A stretch of 64,000 nt of DNA from Helicobacter sp. 13S00401-1. GTDB taxonomy: Bacteria > Campylobacterota > Campylobacteria > Campylobacterales > Helicobacteraceae. Of the stretch, positions 18,448-28,026 are shown in pieces. The stretch spans positions 1 to 64,000 of the forward strand of contig NZ_MLAR01000002.1 of NCBI RefSeq assembly GCF_002272925.1. The letters are read 5' to 3'. A program made the position numbers and the translations under genes. How positions within the stretch are numbered: position 1 is the stretch's first letter; each line of letters begins with the position of its first letter. The notes under the pieces were generated by a model. It was not told the origin of the DNA, made no database searches, and saw nothing but the letters and a program-made list of their open reading frames with translations.

Positions 18448-19371
18448 ATGTTGGTATTTGGACATGAGATCTTAGATAAGGCCAATAAAGAAAACTATGG
18501 TGTAGGTGCTTTTAACTTTGTGAACTTTGAGATGTTAAACGCCATCTTTACTGCTGCAAACATCGCTAAGTCTCCTATCTTTGTGCAAGCAAGTGAAGGG
18601 GCTATAAAGTATATGGGTGCAGATATCGCAGTGAGTATGGTTCAAACCTTATCTCAAAGATATCCTCATATCCCAGTTAGTTTACACCTTGATCATGGCA
18701 CTAGCTTTCAGTCTTGCAAAGATGCTATAGAGGCTGGTTTTAGCTCTGTTATGATAGATGCATCTCACTATGACTTTGATAAAAACCTCGAGATGACTTC
18801 ACAAGTAGTAGAGATGGCGCATGCTAGAGGCGTAAGCGTAGAAGCTGAACTTGGACGCTTGATGGGTATAGAAGATAATATATCAGTGGATGAAAAAGAT
18901 GCTGTCTTAGTAAATCCACAAGAAGCAAAAGTCTTTGTAGAAAAAAGCAAAGTAGACTTTTTAGCCCCAGCAATTGGCACAAGCCATGGTGCATTTAAGT
19001 TTAAAGGAGAGCCAAAGCTTGACTTTGAAAGGCTAAAAGAAGTTAAAGCACTAACTAAGATTCCGCTAGTTTTACATGGTGCTAGTGCTATCCCAGATTA
19101 TGTAAGAGAAAGTTTCATAGAAAGTGGCGGCGAGTTAGGTAATAGTAAAGGTGTACCATTTTCTTTTTTACAAGAAGCAGTTCGCGGTGGTATAAACAAA
19201 GTCAACACTGATACAGACTTACGCATAGCTTTTATGGCTGAAGTTAGAAAAGTTGCTAACAATGATAGATCGCAGTTTGACTTAAGAAAGTTCTTCGCAC
19301 CTGCTCAAGAAGCTATGGTTAAAGTCATAGTTGAGAGGATGGAACTTTTAGGTAGCAGTAATAAAATCTAG
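18448..19371 (+). CDS. fba: Class II fructose-bisphosphate aldolase
   Basis: A zinc-dependent aldolase of the gluconeogenic and glycolytic trunk. The 307-residue protein shows the metal-binding and catalytic segments HLDHGTS, VEAELGRLMGIEDN, and the later HGASAIPD and KVNTDTDLR. It lies between the PEB4 gene and pgi with short gaps (13 and 17 bases), so it is probably co-transcribed with both. Confidence 0.96.
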   Translation: MLVFGHEILDKANKENYGVGAFNFVNFEMLNAIFTAANIAKSPIFVQASEGAIKYMGADIAVSMVQTLSQRYPHIPVSLHLDHGTSFQSCKDAIEAGFSSVMIDASHYDFDKNLEMTSQVVEMAHARGVSVEAELGRLMGIEDNISVDEKDAVLVNPQEAKVFVEKSKVDFLAPAIGTSHGAFKFKGEPKLDFERLKEVKALTKIPLVLHGASAIPDYVRESFIESGGELGNSKGVPFSFLQEAVRGGINKVNTDTDLRIAFMAEVRKVANNDRSQFDLRKFFAPAQEAMVKVIVERMELLGSSNKI

Positions 19372-19388
19372 TCTTATAAAGATGTGAG

Positions 19389-20636
19389 ATGATAAAGTTT
19401 AAGCAGTTCTTCCCAGAAACTTATGAGAAAAAAGACTTAGACTACGTTTTTAATAAGATAGTAGAGGAAAGAGATAGCGATATAAGCGGGTACTACAACC
19501 TTCCTTTTGAAACTAAAGCTCTTGATGATGCTGCTAGTTATATAAAGAGGAATGCTAGCGTGCTTGATAACCTCTCTCACATTGTTATAATCGGTATAGG
19601 TGGAAGCTCTCTTGGTATAAAAGCACTAGATAATATGCTCTATCACCTACCTAATAGAAAAGATATATCTTTAAAATTTTTAGAACACACCGATCCAGTT
19701 AAGATTAAAAAGTCTATAAAAAAGATAAAACTTCAAAGCACGCTTTTTATAGTTATATCAAAGTCTGGGACTACCATAGAGACAACTTCACTTATGAAGT
19801 ACGCACTTCATACTTTTTCACTTCTTGATCAAAATCTTAAACAAAGACTTTTAATCATAACTGATAAAAACTCCAAGCTTCATGAGTGGGCAGAAAACTA
19901 TGAAGTAGAACATGTATGCATCAACCCAAACATAGGTGGGAGGTTTTGTGTTTTAAGTAGTGTGGGAATCTTGCCTTTATTACTCCTTGGTTATGATGTT
20001 AATGCCATATTAAGAGGTGCTAGGTTTATAGCAACTAGCTTTTTTAACAGGCATGAAGAACATATCTTACAAAAAGCTCTCTTCATGGCCAAGCATCCTG
20101 ATACTTATAGAATCAATATCTTGTTTTCTTACTCAAGCTCTTTTAGTGACTTTAACTTATGGTACGCCCAGCTTTGGGGTGAAAGCCTAGGTAAGATTAA
20201 TGCAGAAGGTAAAAATGTAGGTCTTACACCCATTGGCCTCATAGGTAGTATAGATCAGCACTCATTCTTACAGCTAATCTTACAAGGCTCTAAAGATAAA
20301 ACTGTAACTTTTTTAGGCATACACAAAGATAGTTATAATGAGCCCTCTATCCCAAATATAGACTTCAAAGAGTTAGAAAGCACTAACTTTGTTAATGGAA
20401 TCTCTTTTGCGAAGCTTTTAAGTGCCCAGCAAGTTGCAACTATGCAAACTATAAAAGAGGCTAGTATACCTTTAGATTCCATAGAGTTAGACCACTTAAA
20501 TGAAGAAAGTGCAGGATCTCTTATCATGTACTATGAGTTACTAACCTCAGCAGTTGGCTGCATATTTGATATAAACACTTACAATCAACCAGCAGTAGAG
20601 CTAGGAAAAGCTAAACTAAAAACTATACTAAACTAG
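19389..20636 (+). CDS. pgi: Glucose-6-phosphate isomerase
   Basis: Interconverts glucose 6-phosphate and fructose 6-phosphate. The 415-residue protein is the short epsilonproteobacterial type. It contains the sugar-phosphate loops IGIGGSSLGIKAL and ISKSGTTIET, and the HLNEESAGSL and NQPAVELGK segments near the C terminus. It follows fba, giving two adjacent sugar-phosphate enzymes in one transcription unit. H. pylori Pgi is longer. Confidence 0.93.
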   Translation: MIKFKQFFPETYEKKDLDYVFNKIVEERDSDISGYYNLPFETKALDDAASYIKRNASVLDNLSHIVIIGIGGSSLGIKALDNMLYHLPNRKDISLKFLEHTDPVKIKKSIKKIKLQSTLFIVISKSGTTIETTSLMKYALHTFSLLDQNLKQRLLIITDKNSKLHEWAENYEVEHVCINPNIGGRFCVLSSVGILPLLLLGYDVNAILRGARFIATSFFNRHEEHILQKALFMAKHPDTYRINILFSYSSSFSDFNLWYAQLWGESLGKINAEGKNVGLTPIGLIGSIDQHSFLQLILQGSKDKTVTFLGIHKDSYNEPSIPNIDFKELESTNFVNGISFAKLLSAQQVATMQTIKEASIPLDSIELDHLNEESAGSLIMYYELLTSAVGCIFDINTYNQPAVELGKAKLKTILN

Positions 20637-20650
20637 CTAAAGGCTTAAAG

Positions 20651-21550
20651 ATGCTAGCCCTTGCTTATAAACCTCCTAATATCTCAAGCTTTTACTTTGC
20701 TAAGCTTGTTAAAAAAGCACTAAACCAACAAGGATTTAATATAGATAAAGTCGGCTTTAGTGGTACACTAGATCCCTTTGCTAAAGGACAGCTCTTACTT
20801 GCTTTTAACTCTTATACTAGATTTTTATCTCATGTAAATATGCCTTTTAAAACTTACAAGGCTACTATCTTTTTAGGGCTAAGTAGTAAGAGTTTAGATA
20901 CTGAAAACATTCTTAGTCTTAATGAAGAAAAGCATTTAGAAAAAGCATGCATTATAAACACATTAGAAGCGCTAAATGGGAATCTAACCTACACCCCACC
21001 AAGCTTTAGTGCTAAACTAGTTGATGGAAAAAGGGCTTATGCACTAAGTAGGGAAGGTAAAGAAGTTAGGCTAAGTGATACAACTATGCAAGTTTCTAAT
21101 CTCAAGCTACTAAACTACACACATCCTTTTTTAAGCTTTGAAGTAAGCGTTAGTAAAGGAGGCTATATAAGAAGTCTAAGTGAGATAATCTGTAATAAGC
21201 TAGGTGTTAAAGGAGCACTTTGTAGTTTAGAGCGTTTAAGTGAAGGAAACCTAAGCTATCAAAGCCTACTTAGAACAACTAAGCCTTTGTATCTAAACCT
21301 ATATAACTCTAATAACACTGCAAGTAAGCCTAGCACAAAACTCTTGCCCCTAGACTTAGAAAAGACACTGCCATATGTTACAATTAAACTTTTTAGTCAC
21401 GAAGAGCTTGCCTTAAATGGCGCAAAGTTTAAACTAGAAAGCACACCCACTGGAATCTATCTAGTAGACTTTAGATCACACTTTGGCGTTATAGAAGTAA
21501 TGGAAAACAAAGAGATTAGATATATATTAAACAGGATAAGCAAATGCTAA
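20651..21550 (+). CDS. truB: tRNA pseudouridine-55 synthase TruB
   Basis: Makes pseudouridine 55 in the T-loop of tRNAs. The catalytic Asp is residue 41 in the signature GTLDPFAKG, and the later segments [17 protein letters not shown] and GGYIRSLSE match the family. At 299 residues the length is normal. It overlaps csrA by 7 bases, which suggests translational coupling with that regulator. Confidence 0.94.
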   Translation: MLALAYKPPNISSFYFAKLVKKALNQQGFNIDKVGFSGTLDPFAKGQLLLAFNSYTRFLSHVNMPFKTYKATIFLGLSSKSLDTENILSLNEEKHLEKACIINTLEALNGNLTYTPPSFSAKLVDGKRAYALSREGKEVRLSDTTMQVSNLKLLNYTHPFLSFEVSVSKGGYIRSLSEIICNKLGVKGALCSLERLSEGNLSYQSLLRTTKPLYLNLYNSNNTASKPSTKLLPLDLEKTLPYVTIKLFSHEELALNGAKFKLESTPTGIYLVDFRSHFGVIEVMENKEIRYILNRISKC

Positions 21551-21795
21551 TTTTATCTAGAAAGCAAGAAGAAAGTATAGTCATAGGCGATGACATAGTA
21601 CTAAAAGTCATAAGCATAGATAGAGGTAGCGTAAAACTAGGCTTTGATGCCCCAGTAGAGACCTTAATCCTAAGAGCTGAACTAAAAGAAGCTATAAGCA
21701 GTGAAAACAAAAAAGCAAGTTCTAACGCCTCAGTGCAACTTGATGAAAGCTTAAATGAACTAGGAGCACAAATTAGCAAGGGGCACAAAAGCTAA
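21544..21795 (+). CDS. csrA: Carbon storage / flagellin translation regulator CsrA
   Basis: A small RNA-binding dimer that represses translation by covering ribosome binding sites; in Campylobacterota it controls flagellin and virulence genes. The 83-residue protein begins with the typical [18 protein letters not shown] and has the RNA-contacting [11 protein letters not shown] strand. The tail beyond residue 60 is polar and longer than the enterobacterial form. It overlaps truB by 7 bases and ispE by 1. Confidence 0.95.
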   Translation: MLILSRKQEESIVIGDDIVLKVISIDRGSVKLGFDAPVETLILRAELKEAISSENKKASSNASVQLDESLNELGAQISKGHKS

Positions 21796-22616
21796 TGAAA
21801 AGCTTAAGGCTTAAAGCCTACCCTAAGGTTAATATAACCCTTAAAGTCTTAGACTTTGATAAAGAGGCTAGATTACACAAGATAGATTCTAGGATGCGCC
21901 TTGTAGTCGGAAGTCTTTTTGATACTTTAAGCTTTGAAAAAAGCACTGACTTTAGCCTTAGTGGCTTTAACTTTGAAATAGAATCTAATCTAATCTTTAA
22001 AGCCTATAAACTTTTAAAAGATACTTATGATATCTCACCTTATAAGATAGGTGTTATAAAAAACATCCCTTTTGGAGCAGGGCTTGGTGGAGGCAGTGTT
22101 AATGCTGCTTTAACACTACTAGCACTAAACCACATTGAAGGTTTAAACCTAGAGTATGAAACCCTACTAGCCCACGCTAAGACTTTAGGTATGGATATAT
22201 GTTTTTTTATCTGTGTTTATACTCAAAATGGCAAGTTTCCTCTAAGCAGTCTTGAAGACAAAGAAGAACTTTTTTTAAGTGCTGATGCTTCTAACTTTGG
22301 AGAAGTGATAAAGCCTTTTTATGAGCCTAACTTTAAAGTTAGAATCTTTACTAATGATATATCTTGTAATACAGCTAGTGTTTATAAAGAGTTTGGCAAG
22401 ATGCAAAAAGAAACTAAGACTATAAGTTTAGATGTTGCAACTAATACCTCTCCTTTTTTACTAAAACACTTTAGCATTCCTAATGACTTACAAATACCAG
22501 CCTTCAAACTCTACCCACAACTAAAAGAGATAAAAGCAAATCTTATAAAAGAGTATAAAGACATCTACTTTAGCGGAAGTGGTGGTAGCTTTTTTACTTT
22601 AGAAGGGATAAGTTAG
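21795..22616 (+). CDS. ispE: 4-diphosphocytidyl-2-C-methyl-D-erythritol kinase IspE
   Basis: A GHMP kinase of the non-mevalonate isoprenoid pathway. Key segments are KAYPKVNITLKVL near the N terminus, the ATP loop IPFGAGLGGGSVNAA near residues 90-104, and FSGSGGSFF near the C terminus. The 273-residue length is typical. Its ATG shares a base with the csrA stop (TAATG), the strongest form of coupling. Confidence 0.93.
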   Translation: MKSLRLKAYPKVNITLKVLDFDKEARLHKIDSRMRLVVGSLFDTLSFEKSTDFSLSGFNFEIESNLIFKAYKLLKDTYDISPYKIGVIKNIPFGAGLGGGSVNAALTLLALNHIEGLNLEYETLLAHAKTLGMDICFFICVYTQNGKFPLSSLEDKEELFLSADASNFGEVIKPFYEPNFKVRIFTNDISCNTASVYKEFGKMQKETKTISLDVATNTSPFLLKHFSIPNDLQIPAFKLYPQLKEIKANLIKEYKDIYFSGSGGSFFTLEGIS

Positions 22617-22617
22617 C

Positions 22618-23082
22618 ATGCAAACAAGCAACACTAAAGTTATCAAAAACAAAAAAGCTAATTTTGAGTACTTTATACTAAGTACTTTTGAAGCAGGCCT
22701 AGTTTTAGTTGGCTCTGAAGTTAAGGGCATAAGAGCTGGAAGATGCAACTTAAAAGATAGTTTTATTAGAATCATAAATGGCGAAGCTTGGGTTTTTAAC
22801 ATGCATATAACCTACTCTGCTACTACTAATCGCTATTTTATGCCAGATGAAAAACGCGCTAGAAAGCTACTTTTACATAAAAGAGAGATAGATAAGCTTT
22901 TTGGGCAAGTAAGCACTAAAGGTCTTGCCTTAGTTCCTTTACAGATCCACTTTAGCAAAAGAGGAAAGGCTAAGATGCTTTTTGGACTAGCCCGTGGTAA
23001 AAAAGAGTATGACAAAAGAGAGACTTTAAAGAAAAAAACTCTAGATAAAGAAGCAGCGCAGGCTATGAAAGAGTATAAATGA
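22618..23082 (+). CDS. smpB: tmRNA-binding protein SmpB
   Basis: Carries tmRNA to stalled ribosomes for trans-translation. The 154-residue protein shows NKKANFEYFILSTFEAGLVLVG split around the conserved GSEVKGIRAGRCNLKDSF, and the C-terminal RGKKEYDKRETLKKK. It begins one base after ispE. The tmRNA gene itself is not in this window. Confidence 0.96.
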   Translation: MQTSNTKVIKNKKANFEYFILSTFEAGLVLVGSEVKGIRAGRCNLKDSFIRIINGEAWVFNMHITYSATTNRYFMPDEKRARKLLLHKREIDKLFGQVSTKGLALVPLQIHFSKRGKAKMLFGLARGKKEYDKRETLKKKTLDKEAAQAMKEYK

Positions 23083-23167
23083 TTAAGAACATATAAATAA
23101 TGAGTAGAATATACGTTGCCAAAAAATTTTAACGCCAAAACAAAAAACAACTAAAGGAGTATAACTA

Positions 23168-23665
23168 ATGCAAAATATCATAGTTTATGCTCACATCATA
23201 GACTACTCCATACTCGGATTTTTAGGCTTTTTAAGCATAGTCGTTATAGCTATAGCCATAGAAAGAGTTTGGTTTTACTCCATCATAAGACTAGATGACT
23301 ACGATGATAAAAGAGAGTTAGAACTAGACTTGCATAGACGCCTAACCCTAGTTGCAACTATAGGATCTAATGCTCCTTATGTTGGACTACTAGGAACTGT
23401 AGTTGGGATAATGATAACTTTCATAAATATAGGAAGTAACTCAAACATAGACACAACTAGCATCATGACTGGACTTGCTTTAGCCCTTAAAGCCACAGCC
23501 CTTGGACTAATAGTAGCTATACCGAGCATAGTTTTTTATAATCTACTTTTAAGAAAAGCAGATGTGATAATGACAAACTGGGATATATATAAAAACCCTC
23601 CAGCTACTAGTGCTAAAGAAAGACCAAAGTTAAAAGAAGACGAAACTAAATACAAACTAAGCTAA
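23168..23665 (+). CDS. exbB: ExbB-type energiser subunit (MotA/TolQ/ExbB family)
   Basis: A 165-residue inner-membrane protein with three hydrophobic segments (about 12-34, 68-95 and 100-125) and the family pattern NAPYVGLLGTVVGIM and ALKATALGLIVAIPSI. With ExbD and TonB it would couple the proton gradient to outer-membrane transport. It follows smpB as in H. pylori, but no exbD follows: the next gene is crcB on the other strand. The C-terminal tail is charged. Which partner it uses is not visible here. Confidence 0.88.
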   Translation: MQNIIVYAHIIDYSILGFLGFLSIVVIAIAIERVWFYSIIRLDDYDDKRELELDLHRRLTLVATIGSNAPYVGLLGTVVGIMITFINIGSNSNIDTTSIMTGLALALKATALGLIVAIPSIVFYNLLLRKADVIMTNWDIYKNPPATSAKERPKLKEDETKYKLS

Positions 23666-23673
23666 AAGACAAA

Positions 23674-23688
23674 GCACTTTTAAAGTGC
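23674..23688. terminator. Small hairpin between convergent exbB and crcB
   Basis: GCACTT and AAGTGC flank a three-base loop in the 24 bases separating the two convergent stops. It could terminate both, but no T run follows. Confidence 0.35.
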
Positions 23689-23689
23689 C

Positions 23690-24109
23690 TTATAGCTTGA
23701 GTGATAGAGCTATGTTTTGAGCTAGTAAGATTCCAAGAAAAGCTAAAAAGATAGATACAAAAAGCGTTATAAAGATATAAATAAAAGCATAGCTAAGATT
23801 AAACTTAAAAAGATTTATAACATCTAGTGAAAAAGTACTAAAAGTAGTAAAGCCTCCACAAAGTCCTACCATCAAAAGTAGCCTTAAGTTCTCAGCCATA
23901 CTAAACTTATATAAAAAAAGCACGCTTAAAAAGCCTAGCACAAAACTACCAAGGGCGTTAACTATAAATGTAGCAAGGACTGAGGATAAAACTGGCGACA
24001 CACAAAAAGCGCTTATAAAAGAGCTAGCAAATTTTGACACACCCTTACCTACTAGGAATCTTAAAACACTACCAACTCCCCCACCTATAAACACTACCAA
24101 GATTGCCAT
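23690..24109 (-). CDS. crcB: Fluoride exporter CrcB/Fluc
   Basis: A dual-topology fluoride channel that protects against cytoplasmic fluoride. The 139-residue protein has four hydrophobic helices and the signatures GGGVGSVLRFLV (residues 7-18), NALGSFVLGF and GLCGGFTTFSTFSLD. There is no sign of a fluoride riboswitch upstream; only 35 bases separate it from the end of the restriction enzyme gene. Confidence 0.93.
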   Translation of the reverse strand: MAILVVFIGGGVGSVLRFLVGKGVSKFASSFISAFCVSPVLSSVLATFIVNALGSFVLGFLSVLFLYKFSMAENLRLLLMVGLCGGFTTFSTFSLDVINLFKFNLSYAFIYIFITLFVSIFLAFLGILLAQNIALSLKL

Positions 24110-24144
24110 TTACACACTTACTCCAACTTAGAATCTAAAACTAC

Positions 24145-27100
24145 TTAATTAAGATATTTTTTTAGTATAGCCTCTTTACGACTAGCGCAGCCTGCCATAA
24201 CTTGTCTTGCTTTGTTTATTTCTGCCTCGTAGCTTTCTATCTCTTGTACGATTTCTTTTTGCTTGGCAAGGGGCGGGACGGGGATTTGGATATTTAATAT
24301 TGTTGATAAAGATAATTCTATTTGACCACTTGCTCCATTTGCCATTTTTTCTATTTTATCAAAACCAATATCAGCTAATGCATAAAGAGCAAATTTTGGA
24401 ATAACGCTTTTATTTGTCCTAAAAATAGTTATATGGCTATCAACTACAAAATCACCATCTAAGTCAAATAATGTAACTCTACCAGCTGTTCCCACACCTG
24501 TTGAGTTTATGAGAATATCACCTTTTATAAGTTTTCTTTCATCTGCTTTAAACTCACGTGTAGCATAGTATCTTTCTTTAAAATCAAATTCTAAGTAACC
24601 ACGTGCTTGTCCTGATTTAATTACTTGAATATTAGAATTTCCATATTTTGTAGCCTTTCCTCTTTTTAGAAGCTCGCATACTTCGCCAAGTTTATATAGG
24701 GTTACTTTCCTTGCTTTAACTAATGCTTCTAAATCTTCAAATACTTTTGCTATTTTCTTTTTATACTCTTCTATGCTCATTCTGCTTGTGTTGTAATCTT
24801 CATCTACTTTTTCACACTCTTCTACGATTTGTTTTTGAATATCGAGCGGAGGAAGTGGAATTTTTATGTTTTTTATATCCATTTCATTTAATGAAGGATA
24901 TCCGGAGTTGGGTTTTATCTCTCTTGCTTTAACTAGAACTAAATTTTCATATACATATTTTATAAGCACTATCTTAGTGTTTATAAAAATGGTGGATAAG
25001 TGAGAACTTACATAACCATCTATCCCCATAACCGCTCTGTGGTCTAAATAAGTCGATGCACCAGATTTTGGAAATAAAATAGTGCCTTTTTTAAATAATT
25101 TCATTTTTAAAATACCTTTATCATTAAGATAGCTTTTTGTACTTATTAAATTATTTGATATATGTTCTTTTGCAACATCAGATACTCTAAAAAACGGATA
25201 TTTACCATTTTCAAACATTTGACTGTCTTGTGGAGCACTATTCCCTGCTGAAACTTCTGCAATCTCCCCCAACTTCACTAACGGATATTTGCTCTCAATC
25301 TCTACCTTTTTTATACCACTCGTTTTAAAGGCTTTATCAAACTCCACACGTGAAAAATCAAGTATATCTACTAAACTCACCATAGATACATACGTGCTTA
25401 AATTTTCAGAGATAAAAATCCCCCCCCCCCCCACAAAATTCTGGCGTATGAGTGTGTTTATCTTGCTTGTATCATCTAAATCATTAGGATTAAAAAGTGG
25501 GGTTTTTATCTGCCTTATACTTTTACTGCTCATAAGCTCATCATCATCTGTCTTATATGCACCGATATATTTAATACCTTCATTTCCTTTTGCCCCACTC
25601 CACTCGTAACCTAAAAATTGCTTCATCTCCTTGTTTTCTGTGGGACTTTTTACGATTATCACCTCTTGCGGATTGCTTTTTGCCAACATAAAAAAATATA
25701 ATTTTTCTTTTTCGGCATTACAAATGGCTTGCGTAATATATTTTTCAAGTTCGGTATTTTTATCAACTTGTGTGTATTTAGCACTAAGGCGTTTTTTCTT
25801 TATGGCACGTGCTTTGCTGTCATCTTCAAATGTTTTTCTATATGCCTTCAATATGTCTTTACTTTGCAAGCTCTCTTTTAGATTACCGTGCAATAAAGTT
25901 TTATACGCTTCTACCTCCACGCCAATATGTGCGCAATATGCTTGCAGTAAATGGCTATCTTCAAAAACTTTATCTGCGTTAAAATCACCACTAAACCATG
26001 CATCTACACGGTTTTTATAATGTGCGGCAAGATCTGGGTTTTGCGCTTTTCGGCGTAAAAATAAAGTAGCCGTATTAGTGCCCGTTTTACCAAAAGTGCC
26101 ACTGCCAAATTCTGCGATAGCTATAAGATCAAAGTACTTTAAAATAATCTCTCGTACTTTGATATAGATATTGCCATTGCTTAAAATGGAAGACGGCAGA
26201 ATAATTGCCGCTACGCCACCTTCTTGCAAGAGTTGGTGAGCACGCTCTATAAAAAAGGTTTCTATGGCGTTATTTTTTTCTTTATCACCGACTTCTTTTG
26301 TTAAGGAAAAAAGATTCTGGTCATCTTCTTTTAGTGTATTTAAAAAGCCTTTGACACTATAAGGCGGGTTTGCAACGAGTACGGAAAAGGTGTGATTTTT
26401 AATGTGATGTTTTTCAGATAAGATAGTGCCTGCCAGCGCGTCTTCATAGATGATGTTAATGTCATCTTGCCCATACATAAACGCAGATACTTTGGCAACT
26501 TTACTAAGCCTATATTCTTTTTCTATGCCCGTGATATTTTTATAATGTTCAATAAGGGTGTTTTCGGGGATTATGGATTTTATTTGATGTGCATATTCGT
26601 TTAAAAAATGTCCTGCACCGCAAGCATAGTCTATTACTTTTGGGATCTCACTGCTTTTAATAATTTTTTGAAGTGGCAAGGCGGAAATAAGAAATTTTAC
26701 GATAGGCATAGGTGTAAAAAATTGCCCTTCACTTTGCTTGATTCCTTGGTCTAAAAAGCCTTCAAAAAGGTCGCCTAAAAATTGGTGTTGTTCAGTAGTT
26801 TTTAGTTTTATATCTTGAAACATTTCTACGATTTCTTTGAGCACGCGTGCATTTTGCTTAAATAACCTTTCATTGTGCACGTCAATAAAAGCAAAATCGT
26901 TGTTTGTGTAAAATTTCAATTGACGAAAATAGTTCAGTACGGTGCGTTTAGTCTCATCGGGCTTGTTTTTGAAAAGCGTAAAAGCATCTTCAATGGTTTT
27001 ATTATCTATGTAGGTAACTTCTTCATTCAAAAACTTTTCCATACCTATTTTGTATAGCAATTGCAAACGGTCTTGCAAGTCAAAGTCATTATCATAAGCC

Positions 27101-27990
27101 ACGCCTTTCCAGTAAAACTGCAAACCTTTTTCATCGCTATATTCCGTCTCATCGACCACTTTGGCTAAAAAAAGATTGACTAATTTATCAAAAGCATTTT
27201 CGTGTCCACTAACATTATATTTTCTAAGAATAGTGGCAAACTCATGATATTTTGCTTGTATTTCTGTCTCACTTTTTACCTCTTGCAAATCACTCAAAGT
27301 ATATTTATTTTTACCAATGTGATAGGCTTCAATTTCTTTTTCAAAAAGTCCGCGTGTGGCAAAACTTCTATCATAGGTTTCTTTCCATACATTAAAAAGC
27401 TCTTTATTATTTTTTGCCTTTGTGTAGGTTTTGGGCTCTTTTAATGTTTTAATAAACGCTTCATTATCTTGCACTTTTATCAGTTTATAGTCCACTTGCA
27501 ATACGGTCGTAAAATCACTTGCATAAAGACACAAAAACTTTGTATCTCGTTCTTGTTGCAAGTAGCTAAAAAGTTGTGCGCCATCGTCTAAGGTATCTTT
27601 CCACGCATCATTAAATTCTTTGCCTTCGGTTTTGCACTCGATGATGAGTAGTGATTCTATAAAGTCCTCTTTTTTTATCCTAACCCAAATATCTGCCCTT
27701 CCACTTTTTTGGCTATGCCCTAACTGCCATTTAGGTTCGAGCTCTAAGTCTCTTGGACGATAGCCTTTTTCAAGGAGTCTGTGCACACATTCAAAAACGA
27801 CAAAATTTTCATTTTGAGAAAAATTACAAGTTTGTTTTTCGTTTATAATGAGTCCCTCTGGATAGATAAGCTTTTCATTTTTAAAATCAACCTTTAAAGC
27901 GTAGTCCTTAAAGGTTTTTGCATACACATCTTGTTCATTTGTAAAATTCAAGCTTTTTAAAAGCGCTTTAAATTTATCTTTTGTTATCAA
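24145..27990 (-). CDS. Single-chain restriction-modification enzyme (nuclease-methyltransferase-specificity fusion, type IIG-like)
   Basis: A 1281-residue protein carrying all R-M functions in one chain. The N-terminal nuclease has a PD-(D/E)XK pattern with Asp100 and Glu118-x-Lys120. The adenine methyltransferase region has GQFFTP near 422-427, motif I DYACGAGHF near 454-462 and NPPY at 541-544. From about residue 905 two type I HsdS-like target-recognition repeats follow, starting YPLVKLGEIAEV and VTLYKLGEVCEL and each ending in a coiled segment. A G13 tract lies between methyltransferase and specificity parts and is in frame here. The closest known design is the phase-variable type IIG group of Campylobacter and Helicobacter. 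CG dinucleotides are denser in the nuclease-methyltransferase part than in neighbouring genes, which suggests transfer. Confidence 0.88.
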   Translation of the reverse strand: MITKDKFKALLKSLNFTNEQDVYAKTFKDYALKVDFKNEKLIYPEGLIINEKQTCNFSQNENFVVFECVHRLLEKGYRPRDLELEPKWQLGHSQKSGRADIWVRIKKEDFIESLLIIECKTEGKEFNDAWKDTLDDGAQLFSYLQQERDTKFLCLYASDFTTVLQVDYKLIKVQDNEAFIKTLKEPKTYTKAKNNKELFNVWKETYDRSFATRGLFEKEIEAYHIGKNKYTLSDLQEVKSETEIQAKYHEFATILRKYNVSGHENAFDKLVNLFLAKVVDETEYSDEKGLQFYWKGVAYDNDFDLQDRLQLLYKIGMEKFLNEEVTYIDNKTIEDAFTLFKNKPDETKRTVLNYFRQLKFYTNNDFAFIDVHNERLFKQNARVLKEIVEMFQDIKLKTTEQHQFLGDLFEGFLDQGIKQSEGQFFTPMPIVKFLISALPLQKIIKSSEIPKVIDYACGAGHFLNEYAHQIKSIIPENTLIEHYKNITGIEKEYRLSKVAKVSAFMYGQDDINIIYEDALAGTILSEKHHIKNHTFSVLVANPPYSVKGFLNTLKEDDQNLFSLTKEVGDKEKNNAIETFFIERAHQLLQEGGVAAIILPSSILSNGNIYIKVREIILKYFDLIAIAEFGSGTFGKTGTNTATLFLRRKAQNPDLAAHYKNRVDAWFSGDFNADKVFEDSHLLQAYCAHIGVEVEAYKTLLHGNLKESLQSKDILKAYRKTFEDDSKARAIKKKRLSAKYTQVDKNTELEKYITQAICNAEKEKLYFFMLAKSNPQEVIIVKSPTENKEMKQFLGYEWSGAKGNEGIKYIGAYKTDDDELMSSKSIRQIKTPLFNPNDLDDTSKINTLIRQNFVGGGGIFISENLSTYVSMVSLVDILDFSRVEFDKAFKTSGIKKVEIESKYPLVKLGEIAEVSAGNSAPQDSQMFENGKYPFFRVSDVAKEHISNNLISTKSYLNDKGILKMKLFKKGTILFPKSGASTYLDHRAVMGIDGYVSSHLSTIFINTKIVLIKYVYENLVLVKAREIKPNSGYPSLNEMDIKNIKIPLPPLDIQKQIVEECEKVDEDYNTSRMSIEEYKKKIAKVFEDLEALVKARKVTLYKLGEVCELLKRGKATKYGNSNIQVIKSGQARGYLEFDFKERYYATREFKADERKLIKGDILINSTGVGTAGRVTLFDLDGDFVVDSHITIFRTNKSVIPKFALYALADIGFDKIEKMANGASGQIELSLSTILNIQIPVPPLAKQKEIVQEIESYEAEINKARQVMAGCASRKEAILKKYLN
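25420..25432 (-). repeat. G13 tract in the R-M-S gene (phase-variation site)
   Basis: Thirteen C residues on the plus strand are read as four glycine codons near residues 853-857. The current length keeps the frame open. Either one more or one fewer base brings a stop within about eight codons, which would remove both target-recognition domains. Confidence 0.85.
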
Positions 27991-28026
27991 ATATAACCCC
28001 TAAAATTAAGTCTTTATAAATTACAT

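Noticed and set aside
24145-27990. Inactivation of the R-M-S gene by the homopolymer.
   Set aside because: Thirteen G keep the frame open from start to stop, so the gene is scored as intact and currently on.
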